DNA of 64,000 nt from Acrocarpospora macrocephala (GCF_009687865.1 NZ_BLAE01000005.1:202299-266298); one strand, 5' to 3'. Positions 16,004 to 24,767 are shown, numbered from the stretch's first letter. Numbers and translations: made by a program. Notes: generated by a model not told the origin, from the sequence alone.

Positions 16004-18487
16004 ATGGCAACCACAGCCCTTCAGGTCAGCGCGGTCACCAAGACGTTTCCCGGCGTCACGGCGCTGGACGAGGTCGCGCTGGAGGTCGGGGCCGGCGAGG
16101 TGCACGGGGTCGTCGGCGAGAACGGCGCGGGCAAGTCGACGCTGATGGCCGTGATCTCCGGAGCGCTGGTTCCCGACCGCGGCACGGTCGAGGTCGCGGG
16201 CCGGGCGATGGACGGCGGGCCGGACCTGGCGCGCGCGCTCGGCGTGGCCATCGTGCGGCAGGAACCCGCGCTGCTCCCCGACCTGACCGTCGCCGAGAAC
16301 CTGTACCTCAAGGTCCCACCGGCGCATCGCCCCCAGCCGGGGGCGATGTCGCGGTGGGCCGAGGGGTGCCTGCGGGAGTGGGACCAGGAGACCCGGATCC
16401 GTCCGGACGCCCGGGTGTCCCAGCTGGTGGCCGAGGAGCGGTTCATCGTCGAGATCTCGGCCGCGCTGTCCTCGCGTCCGAAGGTGCTCATCCTGGACGA
16501 GCCGACCGAGCACCTCGGTGAACGGGACGTGGAGCGCCTCTTCGGCAAGGTCCGGGCGCTGGCGCGGCAGGGCTGCGCGGTGATCTACATCAGTCACCGG
16601 ATCCGCGAGGTGCGAGCGGTCGCCGGCGTCATCACCGTGCTCCGGGACGGACGGGTCCGCGGGACGTATCCCGTCGGCGCGCTGTCCGAGTCCGACATCG
16701 TCGCCCTGATCATCGGCAGGACTCTGGACGCGACCTTCCCCGCCAAGCCCGCCCCGGCCGCGCTCCAGGCGCCCCCGCGGCTCGAACTGGCCGACTTCCG
16801 GGGCGCCGGGTTCCAGGGGGTCAACCTCCGGGTCGGCCCTGGCGAGGTGGTCGGGCTGGCCGGGATCGAGGGGAACGGCCAGCGGGAGACGCTGCGCGCG
16901 CTCGCCGGGCTCGGCGGCTCCCGGGGCGAGGTCCGCGTCGACGGGACCGCCGTCCGGGTGCACCGCCCCCAGTCGGCCAGGAAGCACGGGTTCGCGTTCC
17001 TTCCCGGCGACCGCCATCGGGAAGGCGTGCTCGGCGAGCTCAGCGTCGCCGAGAACATCGTCTTCCGGAACCTCGGCTCCGCGTCCCGGTGGGGCGTGGT
17101 CAGCGCCCGGCGGAGTCGCGAGCTGGTCGCCGCGACCCTGGACGGGCTCGCGGTCAAGGCGGCGAGCGCGTCGGCGCCGATCGCGAGCCTGTCCGGTGGC
17201 AACCAGCAGAAGGCCGTGCTGGGGAGCATCCTCGCCACCGACCCTCGCGTCCTGCTCATCGACGAGCCCACCCAGGGCGTGGATGTCGGGTCCAAGGTCG
17301 AGATCTACTCCTACCTCAGGAGGCTCGCGGCCGGCACCGGCACGGCGATCCTCGTGGTCTCCTCCGACGCGCTCGAGCTCGCCGGGCTCTGCGACCGGGT
17401 CCTGGTGTTCTCCAGAGGAGCCGTCGTGGCGGAGGTGTCGGGTCCGGAGCTGACCGAGGAGACGATCACCGCCGCGGCCCTGACGGCCTCGACCGGCCGG
17501 CGGCAGGCCGCGAGAGGCGGCGCCGGTCGGCTGCTGTCCTGGCTGGCGGGCGACTCCGCGCCGGCGATCCTCATCGCCGCCGCGATGGTCGCGCTCGGTG
17601 TGTACGTGGCGACCCGGAACCCGATGTACCTCTCGACTTTCAACATCTCGTCCCTGCTCGCCCTCGTGGTGCCGCTGATGTTCGTGGCGATGGCGCAGAC
17701 GACGGTGATGATGGTCGGCGCGATCGACCTCTCGGTAGGCCCTCTCATGGGGTTCCTCGTGGTCGTCGGCTCCTTCTTTCTCACCGCTGAGGACGCCCAG
17801 GGCCGTCAGGCGCTCGGCTGGATCCTGATCGTCGTGGTGGCGATCGCGGTCAGCGCGCTCAACTGGGCGTTGGTGGACGCGCTCAAGCTCCCCCCGCTCG
17901 TCGCCACCCTCGCGACCTTCTTCGCGCTCCAGTCCGGATCGCTGCTCCTGCGCCCCCAGCCCGGTGGTGTCATCGACACCCGGATCGTCACCGGCCTGGG
18001 AGCCCAGATCGGCGTCGTCCCCGTGGCCTTCCTGGTCGCCGTGGCCGGCGCGGTCGCGCTCCAGTTCGCGCTGCGCAGATCATGGGCGGGGCTCGCCCTT
18101 CGCGCGGTGGGATCCGACGAGAGGCGCGCGGGCCTGGCGGGTGCTCGCGCGGCGGCGGTCCGGCTGGCCGCGTTCGCCGGCTGCGGGCTGCTGACCGCGG
18201 CCGCCGCCGTGTGCCTGATCGCCCAGGTCGGTTCCGGGGATCCCGCGGCGGGGACGACGTACACGCTGACCAGCATCAGCGCGGCGGCGATCGGTGGCGC
18301 CAGCATCTTCGGCGGGCGCGGCTCGTTCCTCGGGGCCGTCCTGGGCGCGCTCCTGGTCCAGCAGATCCTCGGCGCGATCCCTTTCCTGTCCCTCAGTACG
18401 GCGTGGGAGTCCTACCTCGTCGGTGCGCTGACGCTGGTCGCGGTGGCCACGTTCTCGAAGTCACGCCAGATGAGCGAGGTCGCCTAG
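16004..18487 (+). CDS. Fused ABC ATPase (tandem NBDs) and permease, RbsA-RbsC type
   Basis: An 827-residue fusion. Residues 1-490 are an RbsA/XylG-type tandem ATPase. NBD1 has Walker A GENGAGKST (about 38-46) and LILDEPTEHL. NBD2 has the usual degenerate P-loop (GIEGNGQRET), an intact LSGGNQQKAVLG signature (about 395) and LLIDEPTQGVDVG. From about residue 507 a hydrophobic permease domain follows (BPD_transp_2; VGAIDLSVGPLMG is the typical loop), with roughly eight to ten membrane segments. NBD1's signature is weak (VAEERFIVEISAAL). ATPase and permease are normally separate genes in this family, so the fusion is notable; no internal stop or SD-ATG separates the parts. Confidence 0.9.
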   Translation: MATTALQVSAVTKTFPGVTALDEVALEVGAGEVHGVVGENGAGKSTLMAVISGALVPDRGTVEVAGRAMDGGPDLARALGVAIVRQEPALLPDLTVAENLYLKVPPAHRPQPGAMSRWAEGCLREWDQETRIRPDARVSQLVAEERFIVEISAALSSRPKVLILDEPTEHLGERDVERLFGKVRALARQGCAVIYISHRIREVRAVAGVITVLRDGRVRGTYPVGALSESDIVALIIGRTLDATFPAKPAPAALQAPPRLELADFRGAGFQGVNLRVGPGEVVGLAGIEGNGQRETLRALAGLGGSRGEVRVDGTAVRVHRPQSARKHGFAFLPGDRHREGVLGELSVAENIVFRNLGSASRWGVVSARRSRELVAATLDGLAVKAASASAPIASLSGGNQQKAVLGSILATDPRVLLIDEPTQGVDVGSKVEIYSYLRRLAAGTGTAILVVSSDALELAGLCDRVLVFSRGAVVAEVSGPELTEETITAAALTASTGRRQAARGGAGRLLSWLAGDSAPAILIAAAMVALGVYVATRNPMYLSTFNISSLLALVVPLMFVAMAQTTVMMVGAIDLSVGPLMGFLVVVGSFFLTAEDAQGRQALGWILIVVVAIAVSALNWALVDALKLPPLVATLATFFALQSGSLLLRPQPGGVIDTRIVTGLGAQIGVVPVAFLVAVAGAVALQFALRRSWAGLALRAVGSDERRAGLAGARAAAVRLAAFAGCGLLTAAAAVCLIAQVGSGDPAAGTTYTLTSISAAAIGGASIFGGRGSFLGAVLGALLVQQILGAIPFLSLSTAWESYLVGALTLVAVATFSKSRQMSEVA

Positions 18488-18489
18488 CA

Positions 18490-19482
18490 ATGGACCAGAC
18501 CACCATGCTCGGCACGCCCCGCGCGACCGGCGGGAACGCGCCGCTGTCCGGCTGGGAGTACCGCAGTATCTGGGCCGCGGCGGCGGGTGTCTTCGTGCTC
18601 AGCGCGCTGGTCGCGCCGCGGTCGCTGTCCGCGTCCTCGGTGCTCTCCCTGCTGAGCTTCTCGGCCGTCCTCATCGTCGTCTCTGTCGGGCAGACGCTGG
18701 TCGTCCAGCAGCGCGGCATCGACCTGTCCGTGCCGGGCGCCGTGACGTTGTGCGCGATGGTTCCGCCGCTGCTGATCTCGAAAACCGGGGTCCCCCTCGC
18801 GGTGGCGCTGGTGGCCACGCTGCTGATCGGCGGCTGCGTCGGTCTCCTCAACGGCCTGCTGGTGACCAAGGCCGGGATCACGCCGCTGATCACGACGCTG
18901 GCCGTGAACTCGCTCCTGCTCGGCGCCCTGCTGACCTACAGCGGCGGCCTCCCTTCGGTGGCCGCGCCGCCGGCGCTCGTCTCCTTCGCGACGCACCAGG
19001 TCCTCGGCGTCCCGCTGGTGTTCTGGGTCGCCGTGGGCTTCGTCGCCGTCGTGGCCTTCGGCGCCGGCCGTACGGTCCTCGGCCGGCGATTCGTGGCGGC
19101 CGGGGTGAACCCGGCCGCGGCGAAGTCGGCGGGCGTGCCGGTGGACCGGTACGTCATCGGCGCGTACGTGTTCGGTTCGATGAGCGCCGCCCTCGCCGCG
19201 ATCCTGCTGCTCGGGTACCTGGAGTCCGCCTCGGTGCGGATCGGCAACGACTACCTCTTCGCCTCGATCTCCGCCGTGGTGCTGGGCGGCACGTCGCTGG
19301 CGGGCGGCAAGGGCAGCGTCGTGGCCAGCGGCGTCGCGGCCGTGTTCCTCACCCAGTTGACGCAGTTGCTGCTGACGGCGGGCGCGCCGACGTCCATCCA
19401 GCTGCTCGCTCAGGCGGTGGCGATCGGGCTGGCCGTCTGCCTGCGCACGCTCGCGGGGGCGGGCGCCCGGCGTACAGGATAG
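18490..19482 (+). CDS. Sugar-type ABC transporter permease (RbsC-like)
   Basis: A 330-residue polytopic permease of the BPD_transp_2 family, starting 3 bp after the fusion gene's stop. QQRGIDLSVPGAVTLCAM is the family's conserved cytoplasmic loop and VVLGGTSLAGGKGSV the second. Because the fusion protein already contains one permease domain, the importer probably uses a permease heterodimer on tandem NBDs. Confidence 0.9.
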   Translation: MDQTTMLGTPRATGGNAPLSGWEYRSIWAAAAGVFVLSALVAPRSLSASSVLSLLSFSAVLIVVSVGQTLVVQQRGIDLSVPGAVTLCAMVPPLLISKTGVPLAVALVATLLIGGCVGLLNGLLVTKAGITPLITTLAVNSLLLGALLTYSGGLPSVAAPPALVSFATHQVLGVPLVFWVAVGFVAVVAFGAGRTVLGRRFVAAGVNPAAAKSAGVPVDRYVIGAYVFGSMSAALAAILLLGYLESASVRIGNDYLFASISAVVLGGTSLAGGKGSVVASGVAAVFLTQLTQLLLTAGAPTSIQLLAQAVAIGLAVCLRTLAGAGARRTG

Positions 19483-19486
19483 AGTC

Positions 19487-19500
19487 AAACTAACGTTTGG
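19487..19500. promoter_or_regulatory. CAAAC-N4-GTTTG operator candidate before the TetR gene
   Basis: CAAACTAACGTTTG (positions 19486-19499, within an extended GTTTGG context) is an inverted repeat 24 bp upstream of the TetR start, in the place expected for autorepression. It shares CCAAAC with the elements at 2870, 7215 and 8441. Confidence 0.5.
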
Positions 19501-19523
19501 AAGGTCTGAGCGAGGAGATTCGG

Positions 19524-20141
19524 GTGCGACCGGCAAGCAAGGCGAGCACTGCCAAGAAGTCGTTGGACGGCGGTCGGGCGCGCGACCGGGAGGTCATCGA
19601 GGCCGCCGTCAACCTGTTCTGGGAGAAGGGCTACTCCGCCACCTCAGTGCAGGATGTGGCCGACGCCCTGGGCATGCTCAAAGGCAGCCTCTACTACTAC
19701 ATCGACTCGAAGGGCGACCTGCTCAAGAAGATCTTCGAGGACTCGCACGCCGAGGTGCGCGCGATCGCCGAGGCGGCCGTCGCCCTCGAGCTGCCGTCCA
19801 TCGAACGCCTGCAGGTCTTCATCGAGCGGTATGCCGACTGGTCCCTGCTCCACCTGCGCAGGGCCAGCCTGTACGCCCGGGAGTGGCGCCACGCCGACCC
19901 CGAGCTGCGGAAGCTCATGCTCGCCCAGCGCCAGTACTACGACCAGGTCGTCATGACCCTGATCGAAGGGGCGAAGAACGAGGGCGCCGCGGACCGGGAG
20001 CTGGACACGAAGCTCGCCACGTTCTTCATCCTGTCGGCCGTCGCCGCGCTGCCCGACTGGTACCGGCCCTCGACCGCCAAGAACGCGCAGTCGGTCGCGC
20101 GCGGCTACGCGGAACTGGCGCTGCGCATCGTCACCGCCTGA
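19524..20141 (+). CDS. TetR/AcrR-family transcriptional regulator
   Basis: A 205-residue TetR regulator. After a basic N-terminal tail, the HTH is AAVNLFWEKGYSATSVQDVADALGMLKGSLYYYIDSKGDLL (shown in two parts of the standard motif: the turn SVQDVADALG and the recognition helix KGSLYYY). The C-terminal half is the ligand-binding and dimer domain. I prefer the GTG at 19524 (AGGAG 6 nt upstream) to a TTG at 19497 that lies inside the probable operator. It is a good candidate for a repressor responding to acyl-CoA-type ligands and binding the CCAAAC elements. The 3' end overlaps the convergent SnoaL-like gene by 11 bp. Confidence 0.85.
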   Translation: MRPASKASTAKKSLDGGRARDREVIEAAVNLFWEKGYSATSVQDVADALGMLKGSLYYYIDSKGDLLKKIFEDSHAEVRAIAEAAVALELPSIERLQVFIERYADWSLLHLRRASLYAREWRHADPELRKLMLAQRQYYDQVVMTLIEGAKNEGAADRELDTKLATFFILSAVAALPDWYRPSTAKNAQSVARGYAELALRIVTA

Positions 20142-20583
20142 CGCGCTCATCGATCCGGAAGTGGAACTCGATCTCGTTCAGGTGGTCCACCTGGATGGTC
20201 TTCTCGGCGAACCGCCACTGCCCGGCCCGCCGGATGAACCTGTCGAAGTACTGCCCGCCCACGACGATCCGGTACGGCAGCCCCGGAGGGCGCTGAAGCA
20301 CCGTGAAGTAGCAGCGGGACGTGGCCTCGTCGCCGGTCAGGGTGATCACCTGGTTGGTGAGGAGATGCCGGGTCATCGGACTGCCCTTCTTGTAGGTGAT
20401 GACCTGGTCGGCGTAGAACGCCTCGATCTGGGCCTGGCCGCGGAGTTCGTCGCCGCGTACGCCGGCCATCACCGGACGGAGCACGGCGTCGGACAGCAGC
20501 TCGCCGACGCCGGCGAAGTCGCCGTCGTCCAGCCGGAACGTGTACTCCGCCGTCAGGTGGCGGATCGCCTCGTAGTCAGACAT
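20131..20583 (-). CDS. SnoaL-like (NTF2-fold) protein
   Basis: A 150-residue NTF2-like alpha+beta barrel protein. YTFRLDDGDFAGVGELLSD and the later VGGQYFDRFIRRAGQWRFAEKTIQVD are typical of the SnoaL/ring-hydroxylating-dioxygenase-beta-like family. Such proteins act as isomerases, dehydratases, hydrolases or unassigned partners. The ATG has AGGAGA 5 nt upstream. It is the last gene of a minus-strand operon and overlaps the luciferase-like gene stop by 8 bp. Confidence 0.8.
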   Translation of the reverse strand: MSDYEAIRHLTAEYTFRLDDGDFAGVGELLSDAVLRPVMAGVRGDELRGQAQIEAFYADQVITYKKGSPMTRHLLTNQVITLTGDEATSRCYFTVLQRPPGLPYRIVVGGQYFDRFIRRAGQWRFAEKTIQVDHLNEIEFHFRIDERVRR

Positions 20584-21571
20584 CGGGTTCTCCTGTCGCG
20601 CCGGGTGCGAGGCTGTGGATGATCTGTTCGCAGCTCGCTACGAACGCGGCGCCGCCCACCTCCGCGCCCACGGTCTGGAACGCGATCTCGGTGACGCCCA
20701 GGTCGCCCAGCTCGCGTTCGAGCCGCCGGACGCGGCGGGCGGCGGTCGCCGGCGTGCCGGAGACGGTGAGCTCGTCCACGACGCTGTCGGGGATCAGCTC
20801 GCCCAGCCGGGCCCACGAGCCGCCGACCGCCTTGAAGCCGCGCTGCACCTCCGCCGGGATGTGCTCCCAGCCGGTTCCCGCCGCCACGGTCCGGTAGCTC
20901 GGCGTCGAGAAGTAGAAGGCCAGCTGGGCCCTGGCCCGGGCCCGCGCGACCTCCTCGTCGGGGTCGATCGACGTGACGCACCAGGCGATCACCCTGGGCG
21001 GGCGTCCCGCGCGGGCGCTCGACCCCTTCGCCACCGCGGGCAGCAGCCGCTCGACCAGGTGCCGCCTGGCGATGGCCAGCGGGTGCAGGAGGACGCCGTC
21101 GAGGTGGGCCGCCACATGCCGGCCCATGACCGGGTTGAGCGCCGCGCCGAAGACGGGCGGTGGCCGGTCCGCCAGGTCCTCGTTCTGGCTCCACGCCGCA
21201 CGAAGCGCCGCGGCGTACGCCACCAGCGCGGGCGCGGGCGGTTCGAAGTCCGCGCCGAACCATCGCCGTACGCCTCGCGTCCCGGGGCTCAGGCCGAGCG
21301 AGAACCGGCCGCCGGAGAGGCGCTGCACGTCCGCGGCCATCGCCGCCATCGCCAGGGGGACGCGCGCGAAGGCGTAGGCGATGCCGGTGCCGATCTCGAT
21401 CGACTCGGTGCGCAGCGCCACCGCCAGGGCGCGCACCACCGCGTCGCGATGGGGATACTCCGTCGTCCAGACCCGCTGGAAGCCCGCCGCCTCGGCCTGC
21501 CTGGCCAGGTCGCCCAGGGGATCGAGCTCGGCGGTCGCGAACACCAGACCCCGCCTGAGCGGCCGCGTCAT
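20576..21571 (-). CDS. Luciferase-like (F420/FMN-type) oxidoreductase
   Basis: A 331-residue LLM-class enzyme. FQRVWTTEYPHRDAVV, IEIGTGIAYAFARVPLAMA and GGRFSLGLSPGTRGVRRWFG follow the F420-dependent oxidoreductase pattern. The ATG at 21571 overlaps the thiolase stop (ATGA), which excludes the longer open frame reaching 21775. It is the second LLM enzyme of region 1, and its neighbours are thiolase, SDR and SnoaL-like genes. Confidence 0.85.
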   Translation of the reverse strand: MTRPLRRGLVFATAELDPLGDLARQAEAAGFQRVWTTEYPHRDAVVRALAVALRTESIEIGTGIAYAFARVPLAMAAMAADVQRLSGGRFSLGLSPGTRGVRRWFGADFEPPAPALVAYAAALRAAWSQNEDLADRPPPVFGAALNPVMGRHVAAHLDGVLLHPLAIARRHLVERLLPAVAKGSSARAGRPPRVIAWCVTSIDPDEEVARARARAQLAFYFSTPSYRTVAAGTGWEHIPAEVQRGFKAVGGSWARLGELIPDSVVDELTVSGTPATAARRVRRLERELGDLGVTEIAFQTVGAEVGGAAFVASCEQIIHSLAPGATGEPDV

Positions 21572-22758
21572 CCCCGCTCCAACGTGATGGCGAGCCCTTG
21601 ACCCACACCGACGCACAGCGTGGCCACCCCGAGGCCGGACCCGGCCCGGGCCAGCTGGTGCGCCAGCGAACCGGCGAGCCGGGCGCCGGAGCAGCCGAGC
21701 GGGTGACCCATGGCGATCGCTCCGCCCAGGGGGTTCACGACCGCGGGGTCGAGCCCCTGCCACTCCCCCAGGCACGCGAGCGTCTGGGCGGCGAACGCCT
21801 CGTTCAGCTCCAGGACCGTCACGTCCCCGAGCGTCCGGCCCGCTCTGCCCAGTGCCCGCCGGACGGCTTCGACCGGGCCGATGCCGAACAGCTGGGGTTC
21901 GACCGCGTGCACGCCCGAGGCGGTGAGGCGCGCGAGAGGTTCGACGCCGAGGTCGGTGACCGCGTGCTCGTCCGCCAGGAGCAGCGCGGCCGCGCCGTCC
22001 GAGAGCTGGGAGGCGTTGCCCGCGGTCACCGTACCCGCGTCGCGGAAGGCGGGCCTGAGCCGCGCGAGGCTTTCGGCCGTGACGCCGTCGCGGATGCCCT
22101 CGTCCCGGTCCAGCGGGGCGTCCGGCACCTGGATCACCGAGCCGGCGTACCGGCCTTCCCGCCAGGCCAGGGCGGCGAGCCGGTGGCTTCGGGCGGCGTA
22201 CTCGTCGCAGGCGTCCCTGGTGATGCCGTACTTCCCGGCCAGCTGTTCCGTGCTCTCACCGAGGCTGACCGTCCAGGCGTCCGGCATCCGGGGGTTGACC
22301 ATGCGCCAGCCGAGCGTGGTCGAGAACAGGGTGGTGTCGGCGACGGGGAAGGCACGCTCGGGCTTGGGCACCACCCAGGGGGCCCTTGACATGGACTCCA
22401 CGCCACCGGCGATGTAGAGGGAACCGTCGCCTGCCTTGATCGCGCGGGCGGCGGCGATCACCGCGTCGAGTCCCGAGGCGCACAGCCGGTTGGTCGTCGA
22501 ACCGGGGACCGAGGTGGGGAGCCCGGCGAGCAGGGCGGCCATCCGGGCGACATTGCGGTTGTCCTCACCGGCCTGGTTCGCCGCCCCGAAGTACACCTCG
22601 TCGACCCGGGCCGGGTCGAGCCGGGGGTTGCGGTCCAGGAGCGACCTGATGGCCAGCGCCGCCAGGTCGTCGGGGCGGACCCGCGCCAGGGCTCCACCGG
22701 CCTTGCCGATGGGGGTCCGGACCGCGTCGACGACATAGACCTGCGGGCTACTGGGCAA
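21568..22758 (-). CDS. Acetyl-CoA acetyltransferase (thiolase), canonical
   Basis: A 396-residue thiolase with a full catalytic set: NRLCASGLDA (nucleophile Cys), ELNEAFAAQ, GGAIAMGHPLGCSGAR (His) and CVGVGQG (second Cys). It performs the final thiolysis of a 3-ketoacyl-CoA. Its intact active site contrasts with the two thiolase-fold genes at 576 and 1727. The start is a TTG at 22758 that overlaps the upstream SDR stop; no ATG or GTG precedes the conserved VYVVDAVRTP. Confidence 0.92.
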   Translation of the reverse strand: MPSSPQVYVVDAVRTPIGKAGGALARVRPDDLAALAIRSLLDRNPRLDPARVDEVYFGAANQAGEDNRNVARMAALLAGLPTSVPGSTTNRLCASGLDAVIAAARAIKAGDGSLYIAGGVESMSRAPWVVPKPERAFPVADTTLFSTTLGWRMVNPRMPDAWTVSLGESTEQLAGKYGITRDACDEYAARSHRLAALAWREGRYAGSVIQVPDAPLDRDEGIRDGVTAESLARLRPAFRDAGTVTAGNASQLSDGAAALLLADEHAVTDLGVEPLARLTASGVHAVEPQLFGIGPVEAVRRALGRAGRTLGDVTVLELNEAFAAQTLACLGEWQGLDPAVVNPLGGAIAMGHPLGCSGARLAGSLAHQLARAGSGLGVATLCVGVGQGLAITLERG

Positions 22759-23506
22759 CGTAGCCGCCGTCCACGGGGAACGGCACGCCCGTGATGTAAC
22801 TCGCGGCGTCGCTGGCCAGGAAGATGACCGCTTCGGCGATCTCGCGCGCGTCCGCGACCCGGCCCAGGGGAACCCGCGACGCGTACAGGTCGGCGACCTC
22901 GTCGGTGAACGCGGTGTCCTTCTGCATGAATCCGGCCAGCATGGGCGTACGCACGGGACCGGGGCAGACCGCGTTGACCCGGATGCCTTCGGGGGCGAGG
23001 TGAACCGCGAGCGCCTTGGCGAGACCGATGACCCCCGCCTTGGTGAGCGAGTAGAGCGGGGTCGTGTACGACGCCACCAGTCCCGCCGCGGAGGAGGTGA
23101 AGACGATGGAGCCACCGCGGCCGGACTTCCTGATCAGGGGCAGCAGCAGCTGGGTGAGGAAGAAGCCGCTCTTCAGGTTGACGTCCACGGAGCGCTGCCA
23201 CTGCTCTTCGGTGATGTCCATGATCCCGTGCGGGTTCGGCATGCCGACGTTGTTGAACAGGATGTCGACGTGGTCGACGAGCGAGGAGATCTCCGCCACC
23301 ACCCGCTTGAGCTCGCTCACCACTCCGCAGTCGGCCACATGAGCGCTCGCCTGGCCCCCGATCTCTGCCGCCACCGCCTCCGCGGCTGCCTTGTCCAGGT
23401 CGATGACCGCGACCCGGGCGCCCCGCTCGGCCAGTCCGAGCGCCGTCATCCGGCCGATGCCGGATCCACCCGCCGCGACGACGGCGACCTTGCCCTGCAT
23501 GCTCAT
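22748..23506 (-). CDS. SDR family oxidoreductase
   Basis: A 252-residue classical SDR. AAGGSGIG forms the cofactor loop and NNVG the structural motif; the catalytic residues lie in FTSSAAGLVASYTTPLYSLTKAG (Ser, Tyr, Lys, with the helix shown from the Ser strand). It ends ITGVPFPVDGGYVAQ. DLDKAAAE after the second strand suggests a preference for NAD. The ATG at 23506 is preceded by GGGAG and shares one base with the upstream stop. It is likely a 3-hydroxyacyl-CoA dehydrogenase step before the thiolase. Confidence 0.85.
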   Translation of the reverse strand: MSMQGKVAVVAAGGSGIGRMTALGLAERGARVAVIDLDKAAAEAVAAEIGGQASAHVADCGVVSELKRVVAEISSLVDHVDILFNNVGMPNPHGIMDITEEQWQRSVDVNLKSGFFLTQLLLPLIRKSGRGGSIVFTSSAAGLVASYTTPLYSLTKAGVIGLAKALAVHLAPEGIRVNAVCPGPVRTPMLAGFMQKDTAFTDEVADLYASRVPLGRVADAREIAEAVIFLASDAASYITGVPFPVDGGYVAQ

Positions 23507-23913
23507 CAGCTCTCCCAGCGTTCGGGGCGGTCGATCGCGACCACCCGCTCCTTCAGGAGCCATTCGGCGCGGACCCGTTCGAACCTGTCCCGGTAGACCG
23601 CCGTGTAGCTCATCGAGACGCCCTCGGCCGTGGTCACCAGCAGTCCCGCCGAGCAGCGGCCCGCGAGTTCCGCCTCCAGGACCAGGTGGTGCCAGGTGAT
23701 GTGGCGGGACGGCCCGGGCCGGGACGCGATCCAGGACTCGGCGAACTCACGCAGGGCCGACCGCCCTGTCACCTCGAGCGGACGGTTCGTCCGCAACACC
23801 CCGTCCGGGGTGAAACAGCGGGCCCACGCCTCCGCGTCCCCGTCGTCGATGGCATTGGCGTACCGCGCGTGAAGGTCCATCACCTCGTCGCGAAGCTGCC
23901 GGTTAGATTCCAC
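23506..23913 (-). CDS. SnoaL-like (NTF2-fold) protein
   Basis: A 135-residue NTF2-fold protein (RYANAIDDGDAEAWARCFTPDGVLR, then ITWHHLVLEAE and VYRDRFERVRAEWLLKERVV, typical of the polyketide-cyclase-like SnoaL_4 group). It is the first gene of a four-to-five-gene minus operon. I chose GTG at 23913 because regulon site F lies just upstream; the SD (GGAAG) abuts the codon, so an internal ATG at 23881 remains possible. Confidence 0.75.
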   Translation of the reverse strand: MESNRQLRDEVMDLHARYANAIDDGDAEAWARCFTPDGVLRTNRPLEVTGRSALREFAESWIASRPGPSRHITWHHLVLEAELAGRCSAGLLVTTAEGVSMSYTAVYRDRFERVRAEWLLKERVVAIDRPERWES

Positions 23914-23948
23914 CTTCCGACCATGGCCGAGCGGACGTGACGCGTAAC

Positions 23949-23963
23949 GTCCCACTTTGAAAC
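23949..23963. promoter_or_regulatory. Putative Fis-type regulator site F
   Basis: GTCCCA-CTT-TGAAAC matches the 15-bp palindrome. It lies between the divergent SnoaL operon (23913) and SDR gene (24005), and brings the second thiolase operon under the same proposed control. Confidence 0.6.
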
Positions 23964-24004
23964 GGCTCGGAGCACTCCGGCGGCGGCTGCGTACGCTCCG
24001 ATCC

Positions 24005-24763
24005 ATGGAACACGTTCTCTCCGGCACCGTCGCGGTCGTCACCGGAGCCGGCGGCGGCATCGGCCGGGCGATCGCGCTCCGGCTCGCCGCGGACGGCGCG
24101 CTCGTCGTCGCCGCCGACCGGCGCGCGGAAGCGGCCGAACAGACCTGCGCGGCCGTCGTCGCCATGGGGGGCGCGGCCGAGTTCCAGACCGTGGACGTCA
24201 CGCGGTCGGCCGCGATGGAGCACCTGCTCAGGACGACCGCGGAGCGCCATGGCTCGCTGGACATCCTGGTCAACAATGCCGGCATCTCGGGTGGTCCGAC
24301 GCCGATCGCCCAGTTCGACGAGACGTTCTTCGACCGGCTCGTAGCGGTCAACCTCAAGGGGGTCTTCCTCGGGCTCCGGCACGGTCTCCCGATCATGATC
24401 AGCCAAGGCCGGGGCCGCGTCCTCAACATCGCTTCGGTGAGCGCGGTGCGCAATGTGCCGGGAATGGGGCCCTATGCCGCGACGAAGGCCGGGGTCATCG
24501 CCCTGACCAGGGCCGCCGCCACCGAGGCGGGCCCGCACGGGGTCAGGGTGAACGCCCTGCTCCCCGGTGCCACGGACACGCCGATGGTGAACCCACCGGG
24601 CCGGGAGAGCAACGGCGAGGAGACCTTCGTCAGCGGGATCCCCCTCGGCCGCCTCGCCACCGCCGCCGAACAGGCCGAGGTCGCCGCATTCCTGGTGTCC
24701 CCGCGGTGCACCTACATGAACGGCTCCTCCGTGCTCGTGGACGGCGGTATGGCGTTCGCCTGA
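24005..24763 (+). CDS. SDR family oxidoreductase
   Basis: A 252-residue SDR with TGAGGGIG, NNAG and the catalytic stretch IASVSAVRNVPGMGPYAATK (Ser, Tyr, Lys), ending LVDGGMAFA. The ATG at 24005 gives a normal N-terminus; an upstream in-frame start would run through the operator. It is transcribed alone, divergent from the thiolase operon, and followed by a decayed AraC-type gene. Confidence 0.85.
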   Translation: MEHVLSGTVAVVTGAGGGIGRAIALRLAADGALVVAADRRAEAAEQTCAAVVAMGGAAEFQTVDVTRSAAMEHLLRTTAERHGSLDILVNNAGISGGPTPIAQFDETFFDRLVAVNLKGVFLGLRHGLPIMISQGRGRVLNIASVSAVRNVPGMGPYAATKAGVIALTRAAATEAGPHGVRVNALLPGATDTPMVNPPGRESNGEETFVSGIPLGRLATAAEQAEVAAFLVSPRCTYMNGSSVLVDGGMAFA

Positions 24764-24767
24764 GCAT

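Noticed and set aside
19497-19523. TTG at 19497 as start of the TetR gene
   Set aside because: It lies in the inverted repeat and lacks an SD; the GTG at 19524 has AGGAG at good distance.
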